This document shows, piece after piece, positions 8,217-19,891 of a DNA stretch of 57,311 bases. Position numbers and translations under genes: made by a program. Location: contig NZ_JAVIFX010000040.1 in assembly GCF_031157255.1 (NCBI RefSeq), positions 1 through 57,311 on the forward strand, given 5' to 3'. The stretch comes from Bradyrhizobium sp. LHD-71 (GTDB lineage: Bacteria > Pseudomonadota > Alphaproteobacteria > Rhizobiales > Xanthobacteraceae). How positions within the stretch are numbered: position 1 is the stretch's first letter; every line of letters starts with the position of its first letter. A model generated the notes under the pieces. It did not search any database and was not told where the DNA came from. It saw nothing but the letters and a program-made list of their open reading frames with translations.

Positions 8217-9158
8217 TCAGCGCCGCTTGGCCTCGATGCAATCCCAGACCTTGGCGGCGATATCGGGACCGCCGAGCCGTGCGATCGCGCGAATTCCGGT
8301 TGGCGATGTGACGTTGATTTCGGTGAGATTGCCGTCGATGACGTCGATGCCGACCAGCAGCAGGCCGCGCTGGCGCAGCGTCGGCCCGATCCGTTCGCAG
8401 ATTTCCCGCTCGCGCGGCGTCAGATCGGTGGATTGCGCCGCGCCGCCGCGCACCATGTTGGAGCGCAGATCATCCGAGGCCGGCACGCGGTTGACAGCGC
8501 CGGCAAACTCGCCGTCCACCAGCATGATGCGTTTGTCGCCGTGCTTCACAGCCGGAAGGAAGCGCTGGGTGACCCACGGCTCGCGGAAGGTGACGGAGAA
8601 CATGTCATAGAGCGAGCCGAAATTGAGATCGTCAGCGGTGATGCGGAACACGGCGCCGCCGCCGTGGCCGTAGAGCGGCTTCATCACGACATCGCCGTGC
8701 TCGGCGCGAAAGGCCTTGATCTCGTCGAGGTCGCGCGAGATCAGGGTCGGCGGCATCAGGTCGGAAAACTCCATCACCAGCACCTTTTCGGGCGCGTTGC
8801 GCACATGCGCCGGATCGTTGACGACGAGCGTCTTCGGATGGATTCGCTCGAGCATGTGCGTGGTTGTGATGTAGGCCATGTCGAACGGCGGATCCTGCCG
8901 CAGCAGGATCACGTCAAACGCCGCGAGGTTCTCACGTTTCGCATCACCCAGCGTGAAATGATCGCCGTCGGTGTCACGTACGCTGAGCGGCTGCACGGTG
9001 GCGAAGACCTCGCGGCCGCGCTGCGCCAGACGGTCCGGCGTGTAGTAGCTGACGGCATGGCCACGCTTCTGCGCCTCCAGCAGCATCGCAAAGGTGGAAT
9101 CGCCGCGGATGTTGATGCGGGCGATCGGATCCATCTGGACGGCGACTTTCAGGCTCAT
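8217..9158 (-). CDS. gshB: Glutathione synthetase
   Basis: Cytoplasmic ATP-grasp ligase joining gamma-glutamylcysteine and glycine to glutathione. The 313 aa length is standard. The N-terminal substrate domain starts [26 protein letters not shown]. The ATP-grasp part has [34 protein letters not shown] (glycine-rich loop), [10 protein letters not shown] and the C-terminal [23 protein letters not shown], where Glu and Asn bind metal. It lies downstream of yraN on the same strand, an arrangement common in alphaproteobacteria, with a 92-bp gap that shows no clear terminator. Confidence 0.97.
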   Translation of the reverse strand: MSLKVAVQMDPIARINIRGDSTFAMLLEAQKRGHAVSYYTPDRLAQRGREVFATVQPLSVRDTDGDHFTLGDAKRENLAAFDVILLRQDPPFDMAYITTTHMLERIHPKTLVVNDPAHVRNAPEKVLVMEFSDLMPPTLISRDLDEIKAFRAEHGDVVMKPLYGHGGGAVFRITADDLNFGSLYDMFSVTFREPWVTQRFLPAVKHGDKRIMLVDGEFAGAVNRVPASDDLRSNMVRGGAAQSTDLTPREREICERIGPTLRQRGLLLVGIDVIDGNLTEINVTSPTGIRAIARLGGPDIAAKVWDCIEAKRR

Positions 9159-9250
9159 CGGATTTCCACGCTAGGACATGAAGGTGCGGAGGCAATCTGG
9201 GCGATCTGTCGCCATCTTTCCAGCCGTAATTGCGGTGGGCAGCATCTCGG

Positions 9251-9670
9251 TCACGGTTTCGTCGCATCGAATGCCGCAACCAGATGGCGCGGCAGGCGAC
9301 CCGGAACGACCAGCATGGCGTCGAAACGCAGCTCGTGCTTGTCGTATTGCGGACGGGTGGCGAGCCAGGCTTCCGCGGTGGCGATGATTCGTTGCTGCTG
9401 GTACGGCGTGATGGCGTAGGCTGCGTCGTCCAGGGTTGCACGCGCCTTGACCTCGATGAATGCGATGATCCCGCGCCGGCGTGCGATGATGTCGATCTCG
9501 CCCGTGCGCGAGCGAAACCGTCGGGCCACGATCCGATAGCCCTTGGCGATCAGCCACGCGGCGCAGCGGCTCTCGGCCGACAGGCCGCTCTGAAAAGCCG
9601 CTATCCGTTCGGGTGCGGCCTCGCGCGCCGCATCAGGTTTCAGGGGCTGCGGGACGTCAGCTTTCTTCAT
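9251..9670 (-). CDS. YraN family protein (UPF0102, putative endonuclease-like)
   Basis: A 139-residue member of UPF0102. The nuclease-like core is visible: [51 protein letters not shown], with Glu and Asp of GEIDII and EVKAR matching the PD-(D/E)xK pattern. The frame is open to 9748, but the ATG at 9670 gives the usual length and overlaps the rsmI end by 14 nt, the normal coupled arrangement. Function is unsettled in the family; a role in DNA repair or recombination is only suggested by the fold. Confidence 0.9.
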   Translation of the reverse strand: MKKADVPQPLKPDAAREAAPERIAAFQSGLSAESRCAAWLIAKGYRIVARRFRSRTGEIDIIARRRGIIAFIEVKARATLDDAAYAITPYQQQRIIATAEAWLATRPQYDKHELRFDAMLVVPGRLPRHLVAAFDATKP

Positions 9671-10604
9671 CGTCTGAGCTTCGCTTCGCAAGATCCAGCG
9701 CACGCGCATACACCTCGCGCCTGGGCCGGCCCGACAGTTCGACAGCATGCGCGACCGCGTCCTTGACGCTCCGGCTCTTCATCGCTTCCTTCAGAATGTC
9801 GTCGATCTCGTCCGTGCTCAGCCGCTGCGAGTCTGCATCCGGCGGACCGACGACGATGACGAATTCACCGCGTGTTTCGTGGTGATCGGCTTCGGCTGCG
9901 AGCGCGCTGAGCGGCGCGCGGCGAACGTCCTCATGAAGTTTCGTCAGCTCGCGGCAGACCGCAGCCTGGCGCTCGCTCATGACATCAGCGAGATCGCGCA
10001 GCGTGTCGGCGATACGCGAGCCGCCTTCGAACAGGACGAGGGTGGCATCGATCGTCGCCAGGTCCTTGATCCGAGCGCGGCGCGCCCCTTCCTTTGGCGG
10101 CAGAAATCCTTCGAAGTAAAAGCGATCGGTCGGCAGGCCGGCGACGGTGAGCGCTGCCAGCAACGCGGAAGCGCCGGGAATCGGCGTGACCGCGTGACCA
10201 GCAGCCGCGGCATCGCGGACCAGCTTGAAGCCGGGATCGGAAATCAGCGGCGTACCTGCATCCGATACAAGAGCGACCGTCGCGCCTTGCGCCAGCCGTT
10301 CCAGCAGTTTCGGCCTTGCGGTTGGCGCATTGTGCTCGTGATATGGCACAAGCGGCGTTGCGATCAGAAACCTGTCGAGCAGGCGACGTGTGACGCGGGA
10401 GTCCTCGCAGGCGATCACGTCGGCCCCGGCGAGGGTTTCGAGAGCGCGCAGAGTGATGTCGCCGAGGTTCCCGATCGGCGTCGCGACAAGGTAAAGGCCC
10501 GGCGAGGGGCGGGAAGCCGGCACGGTCGTCCCCGCAATGGTGAACGTCCGCAACCGTTCATTCGGGGGGAGGGAGGCAGGCTGTGAGGTCGGCTTGGCGC
10601 GCAT
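9657..10604 (-). CDS. rsmI: 16S rRNA (cytidine1402-2'-O)-methyltransferase
   Basis: SAM-dependent tetrapyrrole-methylase-fold enzyme that methylates the ribose of C1402 in the ribosomal decoding centre. The 315-residue protein has [36 protein letters not shown], the PYHEHN motif, and [20 protein letters not shown], all diagnostic. The frame is open far upstream (to 11267), opposite the divergent lipoprotein gene, but family alignment and an ATG at 10604 set the start. The roughly 30-residue basic/polar N-terminus before the domain is usual in rhizobia. It is divergent from the LpoA-like gene, as in many alphaproteobacteria. Confidence 0.95.
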   Translation of the reverse strand: MRAKPTSQPASLPPNERLRTFTIAGTTVPASRPSPGLYLVATPIGNLGDITLRALETLAGADVIACEDSRVTRRLLDRFLIATPLVPYHEHNAPTARPKLLERLAQGATVALVSDAGTPLISDPGFKLVRDAAAAGHAVTPIPGASALLAALTVAGLPTDRFYFEGFLPPKEGARRARIKDLATIDATLVLFEGGSRIADTLRDLADVMSERQAAVCRELTKLHEDVRRAPLSALAAEADHHETRGEFVIVVGPPDADSQRLSTDEIDDILKEAMKSRSVKDAVAHAVELSGRPRREVYARALDLAKRSSDDEES

Positions 10605-10812
10605 GCGGTCCAATCTAGCGGGCACGGCGGCGAACGTCATGGCGCCACGACGCGAATTCCGGTCCAAACTGTTCCGATACGGGACGTCTGCCACAATGCT
10701 TGCGGCCTGGTTAATCATTGGACGACAATATGCCTGAATTGGTATCCAGATGGTCCTGCTCAACCACGACCGGAAACCGGGCAGGCAAGTCCGGTCCAGC
10801 GAAAGAGCCGCG

Positions 10813-12024
10813 ATGGCAAATCCGTTAATGTTGCTGCCCCAGCGTGTAGGGGCCACTCGCCGCGCAGCCCTCGGGTTGATCCTCGCGGCACCTGCGGCCG
10901 GCTGTGCTGGTGTGCAGTCGGCGATTTCAAATTTCACCAGCTCGGGCCAGCCGCCGGCCCCCGCCGGCCCGCCGCAGCAGCCAACCGCGGTCGGCACAGG
11001 CTCGATCCGCGTTGGCCTGATCCTGCCATTGTCGGGTGGCGGCAACGCCGGCGTGGCGGCGCAGTCGATGCGCAATGCCGCCGAACTGGCGCTCATCGAA
11101 TTCCAGAACCCGAATGTGCAGCTCCTGGTGAAGGACGATGCGAGCAGTCCACAAGGCGCGCAGCAAGCTGCCCAGCAGGCGATCGACGAAGGTGCGGAGA
11201 TCATCCTTGGGCCGCTGTTCGGTGTGGCCGTGCCCGGCGCGGCGCAGGCTGCCCGCAGCCGCAACATTTCGGTGATTGCGTTCTCTACGGACTCGAGCGT
11301 CGCGGGCCGCGGCGTCTATCTCCTGAGCTTCCTGCCGGAGACCGATGTCGACCGCATCGTCGCTTACGCAGCGAGCACAGGTAAGCGATCGTTCGCCGCG
11401 ATGCTTCCCGAGAACGCTTACGGCAATGTCGTGGAGGCGGCGTTCAAGCAGGCCGCGCCGCGCCGTGGAGCGCGCATCGTCGCCTTCGAGCGCTACGGTG
11501 CCGACCGCGCGCAGATGCAGAACTCGGCGCGCAACATCGCGCAGGCCCTGCCGCAAGCTGATGCGCTGCTGTTGGCCGACGATGGCGATGCGCTCGCGGG
11601 CCTGACAGATTCGCTCACGGGCGCCGGCGCAAACCTGCGCAATGTTCAGCTCTACGGCACGGGACTCTGGGACAATCCGCGCGTGTTCTCCAATCCTGCC
11701 TTGCAAGGCGGTCTCTATGCCGCGCCTGATCCCGCCGGCTTCCGCGCATTTGCGGGACGCTATCGGGCGAAATATGGCCAGGACCCGGTGCGCACTGCGA
11801 CCCTTGCCTACGACTCGGTCGCACTCGTTGCAGCGCTTGCGAAGACACAAGGGCCTCAGCGCTTCTCGGCGGAGGTGCTGCAAAACCCGTCGGGGTTCGC
11901 TGGCATCGACGGACTGTTCCGCTTCAAGGCCGACGGCACCAACGAGCGCGGACTCGCCATCATGCGTGTGGGAACGAGTGGCGCGCAGGTCGCCGCCGCG
12001 GCGCCGCGGAGCTTCGGCGTCTAG
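10813..12024 (+). CDS. LpoA-like penicillin-binding protein activator (lipoprotein)
   Basis: A 403-residue protein with the periplasmic-binding-protein type I fold seen in branched-chain amino acid receptors and in the LpoA C-domain. The N-terminus has Arg residues, a hydrophobic stretch and a plausible lipobox ending PAAGC, so it is probably an outer-membrane lipoprotein. Motifs include IRVGLILPLSGG, GAEIILGPLFGVAVPGAAQAA and TATLAYDSVALVAAL. In E. coli, LpoA activates PBP1A; the same role here is inference from family. The ATG at 10813 is chosen over an upstream ATG at 10750, because it places the signal peptide correctly. Divergent from rsmI across 208 bp. Confidence 0.82.
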   Translation: MANPLMLLPQRVGATRRAALGLILAAPAAGCAGVQSAISNFTSSGQPPAPAGPPQQPTAVGTGSIRVGLILPLSGGGNAGVAAQSMRNAAELALIEFQNPNVQLLVKDDASSPQGAQQAAQQAIDEGAEIILGPLFGVAVPGAAQAARSRNISVIAFSTDSSVAGRGVYLLSFLPETDVDRIVAYAASTGKRSFAAMLPENAYGNVVEAAFKQAAPRRGARIVAFERYGADRAQMQNSARNIAQALPQADALLLADDGDALAGLTDSLTGAGANLRNVQLYGTGLWDNPRVFSNPALQGGLYAAPDPAGFRAFAGRYRAKYGQDPVRTATLAYDSVALVAALAKTQGPQRFSAEVLQNPSGFAGIDGLFRFKADGTNERGLAIMRVGTSGAQVAAAAPRSFGV

Positions 12025-12057
12025 GCGGACCTTCGTTTACGAAAGAAAGCTGGTGAT

Positions 12058-13215
12058 CTACGCCGCCAGATCGGCGACGACAGCGTCGAGTACCGGAAAT
12101 CCCTCTTGCGTGACGCGCAGCCGGCCGTCACCGTCCACGGTGATGGCGCCTTCATTGCGCAGCAACTCGATCCGGTCCTGATCCAGCGCGCGTCCGGCAA
12201 GCGTGCGATAGCGCTCGGGGTCGATCCCTTCGCGCAACCGCAAGCCCATCAGCAGGTATTCGTCAGCCCGCTCTTCGTGCGTCAGCGCATCATCGATAAC
12301 CACGCCATGCCCGAGCTGCTCCACGCGCATCAACCAGGTCTCGGGCCTTTTTTCAGTCGCGGTCGCCCGGCGCGTCCCGCCGACGTCGATGCGGCCATGC
12401 GCACCGGGACCGACGCCCGCATACTCGTCGCCGCGCCAATAGACGAGATTATGTCGGCATTCCGCGCCCGGGCGCGCGTGATTGGATATTTCGTAGGCGG
12501 GAAGTCCCGCCGTCGCGCAGATCTCCTGCGTCACGTCGTAGAGTGCGCGTGCGTTCGTGTCGTCGGGAATCACCAGCTTGCCGGCGGCATGCAGGCCGGC
12601 GAACGGCGTCTCCGGCTCGATGGTGAGCTGATAAAGCGAAAGATGCTCGGCCGCCTCGGCGATCGCGCGCCGCAGTTCTCGGGTCCAGCCGTCCACGGTC
12701 TGGCCCGGCCGGGCGTAGATCAGGTCGAACGAGTAACGATCGAAAGCGCTGCGCGCGATCGCGACCGCGTCAAGCGCTTCGCGCGCGCTGTGCATGCGGC
12801 CGAGCGCTTTCAGCGACACATCATCGAGCGCCTGCACGCCGAGCGACACGCGATTGACTCCGGCTGCGCGGTAGCCGTGGAAGCGTGTGGCCTCGACGCT
12901 GGTGGGATTGGCTTCCAGCGTCACCTCGACGTCGCGGGCGACACGCCAGTTCCTGCCGATTGCGTCGAGCACGGCACCCACGGTCTGTGGCTGCATCAGC
13001 GAGGGCGTTCCGCCGCCGAGAAAGATCGAGGAGACGGTGCGGCCGGGGGTCCGCTCTGCCGTCGTCGCTATCTCGCGGGCAAAGGCGCGGGCGAAACGCT
13101 CCTCGTCGATTGCCGCGTGCCGCACATGGCTGTTGAAATCGCAGTACGGGCACTTCGACAGGCAGAAGGGCCAGTGCACGTAAACACCGAAGGCGCTCGC
13201 GTCAGCTGCGGACAA
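12058..13215 (-). CDS. hemW: HemW-type radical SAM protein (heme chaperone)
   Basis: A 385-residue radical SAM protein. The cluster motif is [10 protein letters not shown], that is C-x3-C-x2-C-x-F. The final Phe, rather than Cys, separates HemW from the coproporphyrinogen dehydrogenase HemN. Downstream are [27 protein letters not shown] and the C-terminal HemN_C domain with [14 protein letters not shown]. HemW binds heme and delivers it to apo-proteins. It overlaps rdgB by 14 nt, so the two are translationally coupled in the rph-rdgB-hemW operon. Confidence 0.95.
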   Translation of the reverse strand: MSAADASAFGVYVHWPFCLSKCPYCDFNSHVRHAAIDEERFARAFAREIATTAERTPGRTVSSIFLGGGTPSLMQPQTVGAVLDAIGRNWRVARDVEVTLEANPTSVEATRFHGYRAAGVNRVSLGVQALDDVSLKALGRMHSAREALDAVAIARSAFDRYSFDLIYARPGQTVDGWTRELRRAIAEAAEHLSLYQLTIEPETPFAGLHAAGKLVIPDDTNARALYDVTQEICATAGLPAYEISNHARPGAECRHNLVYWRGDEYAGVGPGAHGRIDVGGTRRATATEKRPETWLMRVEQLGHGVVIDDALTHEERADEYLLMGLRLREGIDPERYRTLAGRALDQDRIELLRNEGAITVDGDGRLRVTQEGFPVLDAVVADLAA

Positions 13216-13843
13216 GGCATCTCTCCGCCAGCTTCACGAATGCGCGGGCGCGGTGCGACAGCCCCATACCCAGCGGCGGCAGCCCATGCTTTTCGTCGGC
13301 GGTCATCTCGCCGAACGTTCGCGCGTGACCGTTCGGCAGAAAGGCCGGGTCGTAACCGAAACCGGCCGTCCCGCGTGGCGGCCAGACCCATGTGCCGTCA
13401 GCCCGCGCCTCGACCTCCTCGCAATGTCCGTCCGGCCAGGCGACACATAGCGCGGATACGAAATGTGCACCCCGCCGTGCCGGCTCGGTTGCACCGCGCT
13501 CCTGTAGCAGGCGCTCGATGCGGGCCATCGCCGCATTGAAGTCCTTCGCAGGGCCTGCCCAGCGCGCGGAATGGATGCCCGGCTGCCCGCCCAGGGCATC
13601 AATTGCGAGGCCCGAATCATCGGCGAACGCCGGAAGCTTTGCAGCTTGGGCGGCGGCCTCGGCCTTGATCCGCGCATTGGCTTGAAACGTCGTGCCGGTC
13701 TCGTCCGGCTCGCCCAGCCCGAGCTCGCCTGCCGAAATCGCTTCGATGCCGTACGGCGCGAGCAGGTCGCGCATTTCCGTCAGCTTGCCGGGGTTGTGGG
13801 TCGCGATCACGAGCCGGCCCTCGATTCGGCGGTGCGAATTCAT
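13202..13843 (-). CDS. rdgB: XTP/dITP diphosphatase
   Basis: House-cleaning Ham1/RdgB pyrophosphatase that removes dITP and XTP from the nucleotide pool. The 213-residue protein has the N-terminal [14 protein letters not shown] substrate loop, [25 protein letters not shown] with the catalytic Asp pair, and the C-terminal [12 protein letters not shown] and SHRARAF segments. It lies 25 bp downstream of rph and overlaps hemW, in the conserved alphaproteobacterial order. Confidence 0.97.
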   Translation of the reverse strand: MNSHRRIEGRLVIATHNPGKLTEMRDLLAPYGIEAISAGELGLGEPDETGTTFQANARIKAEAAAQAAKLPAFADDSGLAIDALGGQPGIHSARWAGPAKDFNAAMARIERLLQERGATEPARRGAHFVSALCVAWPDGHCEEVEARADGTWVWPPRGTAGFGYDPAFLPNGHARTFGEMTADEKHGLPPLGMGLSHRARAFVKLAERCLVRS

Positions 13844-13868
13844 TTGGGCTTTCTATCAGATTCGGACG

Positions 13869-14582
13869 TCAAGCAACGGCCATCTTCTGCAGGTCGCAGA
13901 GCCGGCCGATGCCCTTTTTCGCCAGCGCCATCAGTGCGAGGAACTCGTCCGACGAGAACGGCGTCCGCTCGGCGGTGCCCTGCACCTCGATAATCCGGCC
14001 GTCGCCGGTCATGACGAAGTTTGCGTCGGTCTCGGCCTCCGAGTCTTCGGCATAGTCGAGATCCAGCACCGGCGTACCGTTGTAGATTCCGCAGGAGACC
14101 GCAGCGACATGGTCGCGCAGCACGGTTCCTTTCACCATGTTGCGTGCCTTCATCCAGTTCAGGCAGTCGGCCAACGCGACCCAAGCGCCGGTGATCGACG
14201 CGGTGCGCGTTCCGCCATCCGCCTGCAGCACGTCGCAATCGACGGTGATCTGCCGCTCGCCGAGGGCCACCAGATCGACCGTCGTGCGCAGCGCCCGGCC
14301 GATCAGCCGCTGGATCTCCACCGTGCGGCCGCTCTGCTTGCCGGCCGAGGCCTCGCGCCGCGTCCGCTCGAGCGTTGCACGCGGGAGCATGCCGTATTCG
14401 GCGGTGACCCAGCCGCGTCCCTGGCCTTTCAGCCATGGCGGCAGCCGATCCTCCAGCGTCGCCGTCACCAGCACGTGGGTGTCGCCGAATTTCACGAGGC
14501 AGGAGCCTTCGGCATATTTGACGACGCCGCGCTCGAGCGTGACGGCGCGCAATTCGTCGGGTGCACGGCGGCTTGGCCGCAT
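13869..14582 (-). CDS. rph: Ribonuclease PH
   Basis: Phosphorolytic 3'-5' exoribonuclease that trims tRNA precursors. 237 residues, standard. Motifs: [14 protein letters not shown] at the start, [62 protein letters not shown] with the phosphate-binding Arg, and [16 protein letters not shown]. The frame runs upstream to 14789, but the family N-terminus fixes the ATG at 14582. Divergent from hrcA across about 110 bp. Confidence 0.97.
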   Translation of the reverse strand: MRPSRRAPDELRAVTLERGVVKYAEGSCLVKFGDTHVLVTATLEDRLPPWLKGQGRGWVTAEYGMLPRATLERTRREASAGKQSGRTVEIQRLIGRALRTTVDLVALGERQITVDCDVLQADGGTRTASITGAWVALADCLNWMKARNMVKGTVLRDHVAAVSCGIYNGTPVLDLDYAEDSEAETDANFVMTGDGRIIEVQGTAERTPFSSDEFLALMALAKKGIGRLCDLQKMAVA

Positions 14583-14694
14583 AGGCTGGTCTCCGCAATC
14601 GATGATTGTTGCCGGTGCTTTTAGGCGCGCCCTACCGGCGCGGCAAGGGCTTGGAACCGCTTGCGGGGCAACCTGCTTGAAACTACCCCCCAAG

Positions 14695-15819
14695 ATGGAC
14701 AATTCTGGCGTCGGAATGGAGGTCAACTTGGCTGGAAGCGATCCGAACGCCCACCTGAGCACGTTGCACGCAGGGTTAGCCGAACTCAACGAGCGCTCGC
14801 GGGATATTTTCCGGCAGATCGTCGAGAGCTACCTCGCGACCGGCGAGCCGGTCGGCTCACGCAATGTTTCGCGCCTGATCACGCTGCCGCTGTCGCCCGC
14901 GTCGGTGCGCAACGTCATGTCGGATCTCGAACAGCTCGGGCTGATCTATGCGCCGCACACGTCGGCGGGCCGCCTGCCGACCGAGCTTGGCTTGCGTTTC
15001 TTTGTCGATGCGCTGATGCAGGTCGGCGACCTGACGGAGGACGAACGGCAATCGATCCAGACGCAGCTCGCGTCGGTCGGCCGTGCGCAATCGGTCGAGG
15101 CTGCGCTCAGCGAGGCCATGACGCGACTGTCGGGCCTCACGCGCGCGGCGGCCGTCGTGCTGACAGCGAAGTCGAACGTGCGGTTGAAGCACATCGAGTT
15201 TGTGCGGCTTGAGCCGGAACGTGCATTGGCGGTTCTGGTGGCTGAAGACGGCCAGATCGAGAACCGCGTCTTGCCGTTGCCGCCCGGTGTGCCGATGTCG
15301 GCGCTCACCGAAGCCTCGAACTTCCTCAACGCACGGATCAGAGGTCGCACACTCGCCGAAGCGCGCGCGGAACTCGAGCAGGCGATGGCTGCGAGCCGTC
15401 ACGAACTCGACCAGCTCACGCAGAAGGTGATCTCGGCGGGGCTGGCAAGCTGGTCCGGTGGCGAGAGCGACGACCGACAGCTGATCGTGCGCGGGCATGC
15501 GAACCTGCTCGATGATCTGCACGCCATGGAAGACCTTGAGCGGGTGCGGTTGTTGTTCGACGATCTGGAGGCCAAGCGCGGCGTCATCGACCTTCTGGGT
15601 CGCGCCGAGCGCGCCGAAGGCGTACGCATCTTCATCGGTTCGGAGAACAAGCTGTTCTCGCTGTCGGGGTCCTCGACCATCGTCGCGCCCTATCGCGACA
15701 ACGCCGGTCACATCGTCGGCGTGCTCGGCGTCATCGGTCCGACCCGGCTGAATTATGCACGGGTGATCCCGACGGTGGACTATGCCGCGCGCATCGTCAG
15801 CCAGATGCTCGGCGGGTAA
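14695..15819 (+). CDS. hrcA: Heat-inducible transcription repressor HrcA
   Basis: Repressor that binds CIRCE elements, usually in front of groESL. 374 residues. The winged-helix N-terminus includes [31 protein letters not shown] and [32 protein letters not shown]. The GAF-like centre and the C-terminal [18 protein letters not shown] follow. The frame is open upstream to 14137 only as a shadow of rph. The start may be ATG 14695 or ATG 14716; 14695 is given. No CIRCE repeat (TTAGCACTC-N9-GAGTGCTAA) is visible anywhere near here, so its targets are elsewhere. CTTGAAA at 14676 resembles a sigma-32 -35 box but has no convincing -10. Confidence 0.95.
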   Translation: MDNSGVGMEVNLAGSDPNAHLSTLHAGLAELNERSRDIFRQIVESYLATGEPVGSRNVSRLITLPLSPASVRNVMSDLEQLGLIYAPHTSAGRLPTELGLRFFVDALMQVGDLTEDERQSIQTQLASVGRAQSVEAALSEAMTRLSGLTRAAAVVLTAKSNVRLKHIEFVRLEPERALAVLVAEDGQIENRVLPLPPGVPMSALTEASNFLNARIRGRTLAEARAELEQAMAASRHELDQLTQKVISAGLASWSGGESDDRQLIVRGHANLLDDLHAMEDLERVRLLFDDLEAKRGVIDLLGRAERAEGVRIFIGSENKLFSLSGSSTIVAPYRDNAGHIVGVLGVIGPTRLNYARVIPTVDYAARIVSQMLGG

Positions 15820-15833
15820 CCAAATCAAAATGC

Positions 15834-15862
15834 CTTGATTTTCCGGGACAAAGCACCGATAT
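15834..15862 (+). promoter_or_regulatory. Probable sigma-32 (RpoH) promoter for grpE
   Basis: CTTGATT at 15834-15840 and CCGATAT at 15856-15862 are 15 nt apart, close to the RpoH pattern CTTGAAA, then about 13-15 nt, then CCCATAT. It begins 15 bp after the hrcA stop codon and 50 bp before the grpE ATG. This would let grpE respond to heat independently of hrcA. One or two bases differ from consensus in each box. Confidence 0.45.
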
Positions 15863-15911
15863 GCCGCCTGACACAATTTGCGGCACACGTTTGCAGCATA
15901 AGGTTTGCGGA

Positions 15912-16559
15912 ATGAGCGATAGCAACGGGCAGAAGCCAAAAGAGGGCCGGGAGACCGCGGCGCAGGACAACGAGCCGAAGGTGTCCAAGCCCTATATCAT
16001 GCCTGATGAACCGGAAGAGGGCTCGGCGGAAGCGGTCGCCAAGGAACTTCTTAACAAGGAACTCGGCGAAACCCGTGACCGGATGCTGCGCACGCTCGCC
16101 GAGATGGAGAACCTTCGCAAGCGGACGTCGCGTGAGATATCGGATGCGCGCGCCTACGGTATCACGGCGTTCGCGCGTGACGTGCTCGATATCGCCGACA
16201 ATTTGCAGCGAGCCCTCGATGCCGTTCCCGCTGAAGCGAAGGCTGCGGCCGACCCGGGCCTGAAGGCCCTGATCGAAGGCGTCGAGCTCACCGAACGCTC
16301 GCTGCTCAACACGCTGGAGAAGAACGGCGTAAAGAAGTTCGATCCCACGGGCGAACGGTTCGATCCGAATTTTCAGCAGGCGATGTACGAAGTCCCCGAT
16401 CCATCGGTGCCTGCCGGCACGGTGGTGCAGGTGGTGCAGGCCGGTTACCTCATCGGCGAGCGCGTGTTGCGCCCAGCGCTTGTGGGCGTGTCGAAGGGCG
16501 GCGCAAAGCCGGCGCCAGCGCCGCAGCCGGCTTCGCCTGATTCGGATAACGCGGCCTGA
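15912..16559 (+). CDS. grpE: Nucleotide exchange factor GrpE
   Basis: Cytoplasmic co-chaperone that releases ADP from DnaK. 215 residues. After a polar N-terminus comes the long coiled-coil (about 45-100) with [24 protein letters not shown]. The C-terminal beta-wing has [24 protein letters not shown] and [21 protein letters not shown], the family signature. The ATG at 15912 fits the family N-terminus; the frame is open a little further upstream. It follows hrcA by 92 bp and converges with the exported-protein gene. Confidence 0.97.
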   Translation: MSDSNGQKPKEGRETAAQDNEPKVSKPYIMPDEPEEGSAEAVAKELLNKELGETRDRMLRTLAEMENLRKRTSREISDARAYGITAFARDVLDIADNLQRALDAVPAEAKAAADPGLKALIEGVELTERSLLNTLEKNGVKKFDPTGERFDPNFQQAMYEVPDPSVPAGTVVQVVQAGYLIGERVLRPALVGVSKGGAKPAPAPQPASPDSDNAA

Positions 16560-16585
16560 CGTTCTGAATTTTTCAGGATGCCGCG

Positions 16586-17539
16586 TTAGCGGCGGTCGAT
16601 GCCGTCGCGCACCGCACGGAAGCGCGTGAACATCTGCGGCCACTCCTTGCGCGCCGAGGCGGCGATGATACGCAACGTGGCGCCGCCGCCGAAGCGCAGC
16701 CATTGCACGACGGTCACCGGTTTGTCGTCCTTGATGCTGGTTCCCTCGACGCGTATTTCGTGGCCGGCGGCCCCGCCGATGCGCATCGGTTCGGAATTCG
16801 TGATCCGCCCCTCGCGGAGCCCCGGGATCGTTGTCGCAAGCTGCCGCGCAAGCCGCTCGCGTCCATCCGGCTGGTCGGCCGACACGCGTGCAACCGAAAT
16901 CAACACGTAAGGCGCCCCCGACAGCGCGCCCTCCTCGTCGCCGTCGAGCAGCATGACGGCCTGTCCCGGCACCAGGGTGCGCACATTCTTGAACCCCGAA
17001 AGGTCGGAAACCTTAAACGGCAGCAGCTCGAGTTGCTCTTCGGCGGGGACCTCCGCGCGCAGCATCGTCGATGCCAGCATCCGCCGAATTGCATGATCGG
17101 GATAAGCTTTGGCCGCGGCCTCCGGCACGTCCACGGAGATGTATCCGGCGATTCGTCCATCGGAAACGATGATCGCCACCCGGCCGTTGTTCGGTCCGCT
17201 GTTCGGCCCGCCGGCGCGGCTGAGATAGGCCCTGCCTGCGGCCGTCTCGAAGGCCTGCGCGTCCTCCATGGCCGTCGGCAGGGGCTTGCGCTCCCTCATC
17301 GCCGTGTCGATCGCGTCGAAGGCCGAAGGCGGCATTTCACGCAAAGTGACGCTCAGATTGTTGTCGGGGTTTTCAAAGCCGGCGCCGTTCTTCAGCGGAA
17401 CGATGCCGTCCAGCGGCACAAGGCCGATCCGTGAGCCCGGCGGATAAACGACGTCGCTGGCGAAGGCGCTTCCTGCAAGGATCAGAAGAGCCAGCGGTGC
17501 GGCCAGAATGGATCGCAAGGCAGTCGGTCCGATGCGCAT
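16586..17539 (-). CDS. Exported protein of unknown function between grpE and dnaK
   Basis: A 317-residue protein. The N-terminus MRIGPTALRSILAAPLALLILAG with a cleavage site near SAFAS is a clear signal peptide, so the mature protein is periplasmic. I recognise no named family. Visible segments are YPPGSRIGLVPLDGIVP, GRVAIIVSDGRIAGYISVDVPEAAA and a C-terminal VVQWLRFGGGATLRIIAASARKEWP. It resembles proteins that protect or monitor the envelope only in general character. The frame is open much further upstream (to 19486), but that part is the reverse shadow of dnaK; the ATG at 17539 restores the signal peptide. Divergent from dnaK and convergent with grpE. Confidence 0.75.
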   Translation of the reverse strand: MRIGPTALRSILAAPLALLILAGSAFASDVVYPPGSRIGLVPLDGIVPLKNGAGFENPDNNLSVTLREMPPSAFDAIDTAMRERKPLPTAMEDAQAFETAAGRAYLSRAGGPNSGPNNGRVAIIVSDGRIAGYISVDVPEAAAKAYPDHAIRRMLASTMLRAEVPAEEQLELLPFKVSDLSGFKNVRTLVPGQAVMLLDGDEEGALSGAPYVLISVARVSADQPDGRERLARQLATTIPGLREGRITNSEPMRIGGAAGHEIRVEGTSIKDDKPVTVVQWLRFGGGATLRIIAASARKEWPQMFTRFRAVRDGIDRR

Positions 17540-17842
17540 GGGAGGTCTTCTGGGTCCGCTTTTGGGCCGTTTGATGTTGTGACGTTGTCGCTGGCGAGGG
17601 AGGCGGGAAGCCTCCTTCCCCTTACCCGGCCTGGCAGAATCATGAAAGCGTGGTCGCGGATTCGTGACCAAATCTCTTGCGGCCCGGTGCGGCTCTCTTA
17701 TATCTCCGGCGAACGTCCCAAGAGATTGGGGCGCAATGCATTTGGGAGCCGGATTGGGTCGAATTGGGCACATGGCCCGCGACCCTGCTCGGGTGCCGGT
17801 CTGGGCCCGGCTGGCTCGCCGCAGAGAAAGGGTTAGAAGACC
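17540..17842. other. Divergent regulatory region between the exported-protein gene and dnaK
   Basis: A 303-bp region without a gene. It contains a hairpin GGAGGC-GGGAA-GCCTCC (17599-17615), an inverted repeat TGGTCGCG-GATT-CGTGACCA with one mismatch (17651-17670), the sigma-32-type dnaK promoter (17676-17704), and a perfect 9-bp inverted repeat AATCTCTTG/CAAGAGATT at 17671-17679 and 17719-17727. The dnaK leader transcript would be about 130 nt. No ROSE-type RNA thermometer and no CIRCE repeat are visible. Confidence 0.6.
17676..17704 (+). promoter_or_regulatory. Sigma-32 (RpoH) type promoter of dnaK
   Basis: CTTGCGG at 17676-17682 and CTTATATC at 17697-17704 are 14 nt apart and match the alphaproteobacterial RpoH pattern (CTTG at -35, a TATAT-like -10). 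The dnaKJ operon of related Bradyrhizobium is known to be sigma-32 dependent. Transcription would start near 17711, leaving a leader of about 130 nt before the ATG at 17843. Confidence 0.6.
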
Positions 17843-19756
<1,914 letters not shown>

Positions 19757-19769
19757 GTTTAAGGAGACG

Positions 19770-19805
19770 ATGACCCCTCATCCTTGAGATGGGACGAGGG
19801 GTCAT
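19770..19805 (+). terminator. Strong hairpin between dnaK and dnaJ (attenuator or processing site)
   Basis: ATGACCCCTCATCC (19770-19783) pairs with GGGACGAGGGGTCAT (19791-19805) with one A-C mismatch, around a 7-nt loop. It is followed by TCTTAAG rather than a long U run. A second weaker hairpin, TCTTGA/TCAAGA, lies at 19825-19848. The first begins 13 nt after the dnaK stop. It probably lowers read-through to dnaJ or protects the 3' end of a dnaK-only transcript. Confidence 0.65.
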
Positions 19806-19891
19806 TCTTAAGCTGAGGACTGCATCTTGAGCACGCGTTCGTTCAAGAAATGCCCCTTGGGATGCAGATGAGGACCGGGCGGGTTTGACGG

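Noticed and set aside
10605-11267. 221-codon upstream extension of rsmI
   Set aside because: It is antisense to the LpoA-like gene, and family alignment starts at 10604.
14137-14694. 186-codon upstream extension of hrcA
   Set aside because: It is the reverse shadow of rph; HrcA homology begins near 14695.
14583-14694. CIRCE operator in the rph-hrcA gap or before dnaK
   Set aside because: No TTAGCACTC-N9-GAGTGCTAA-like repeat could be found in either place.
17705-17842. ROSE-type RNA thermometer in the dnaK leader
   Set aside because: The short anti-Shine-Dalgarno stem with the usual U-rich pairing partner near the start codon was not seen.
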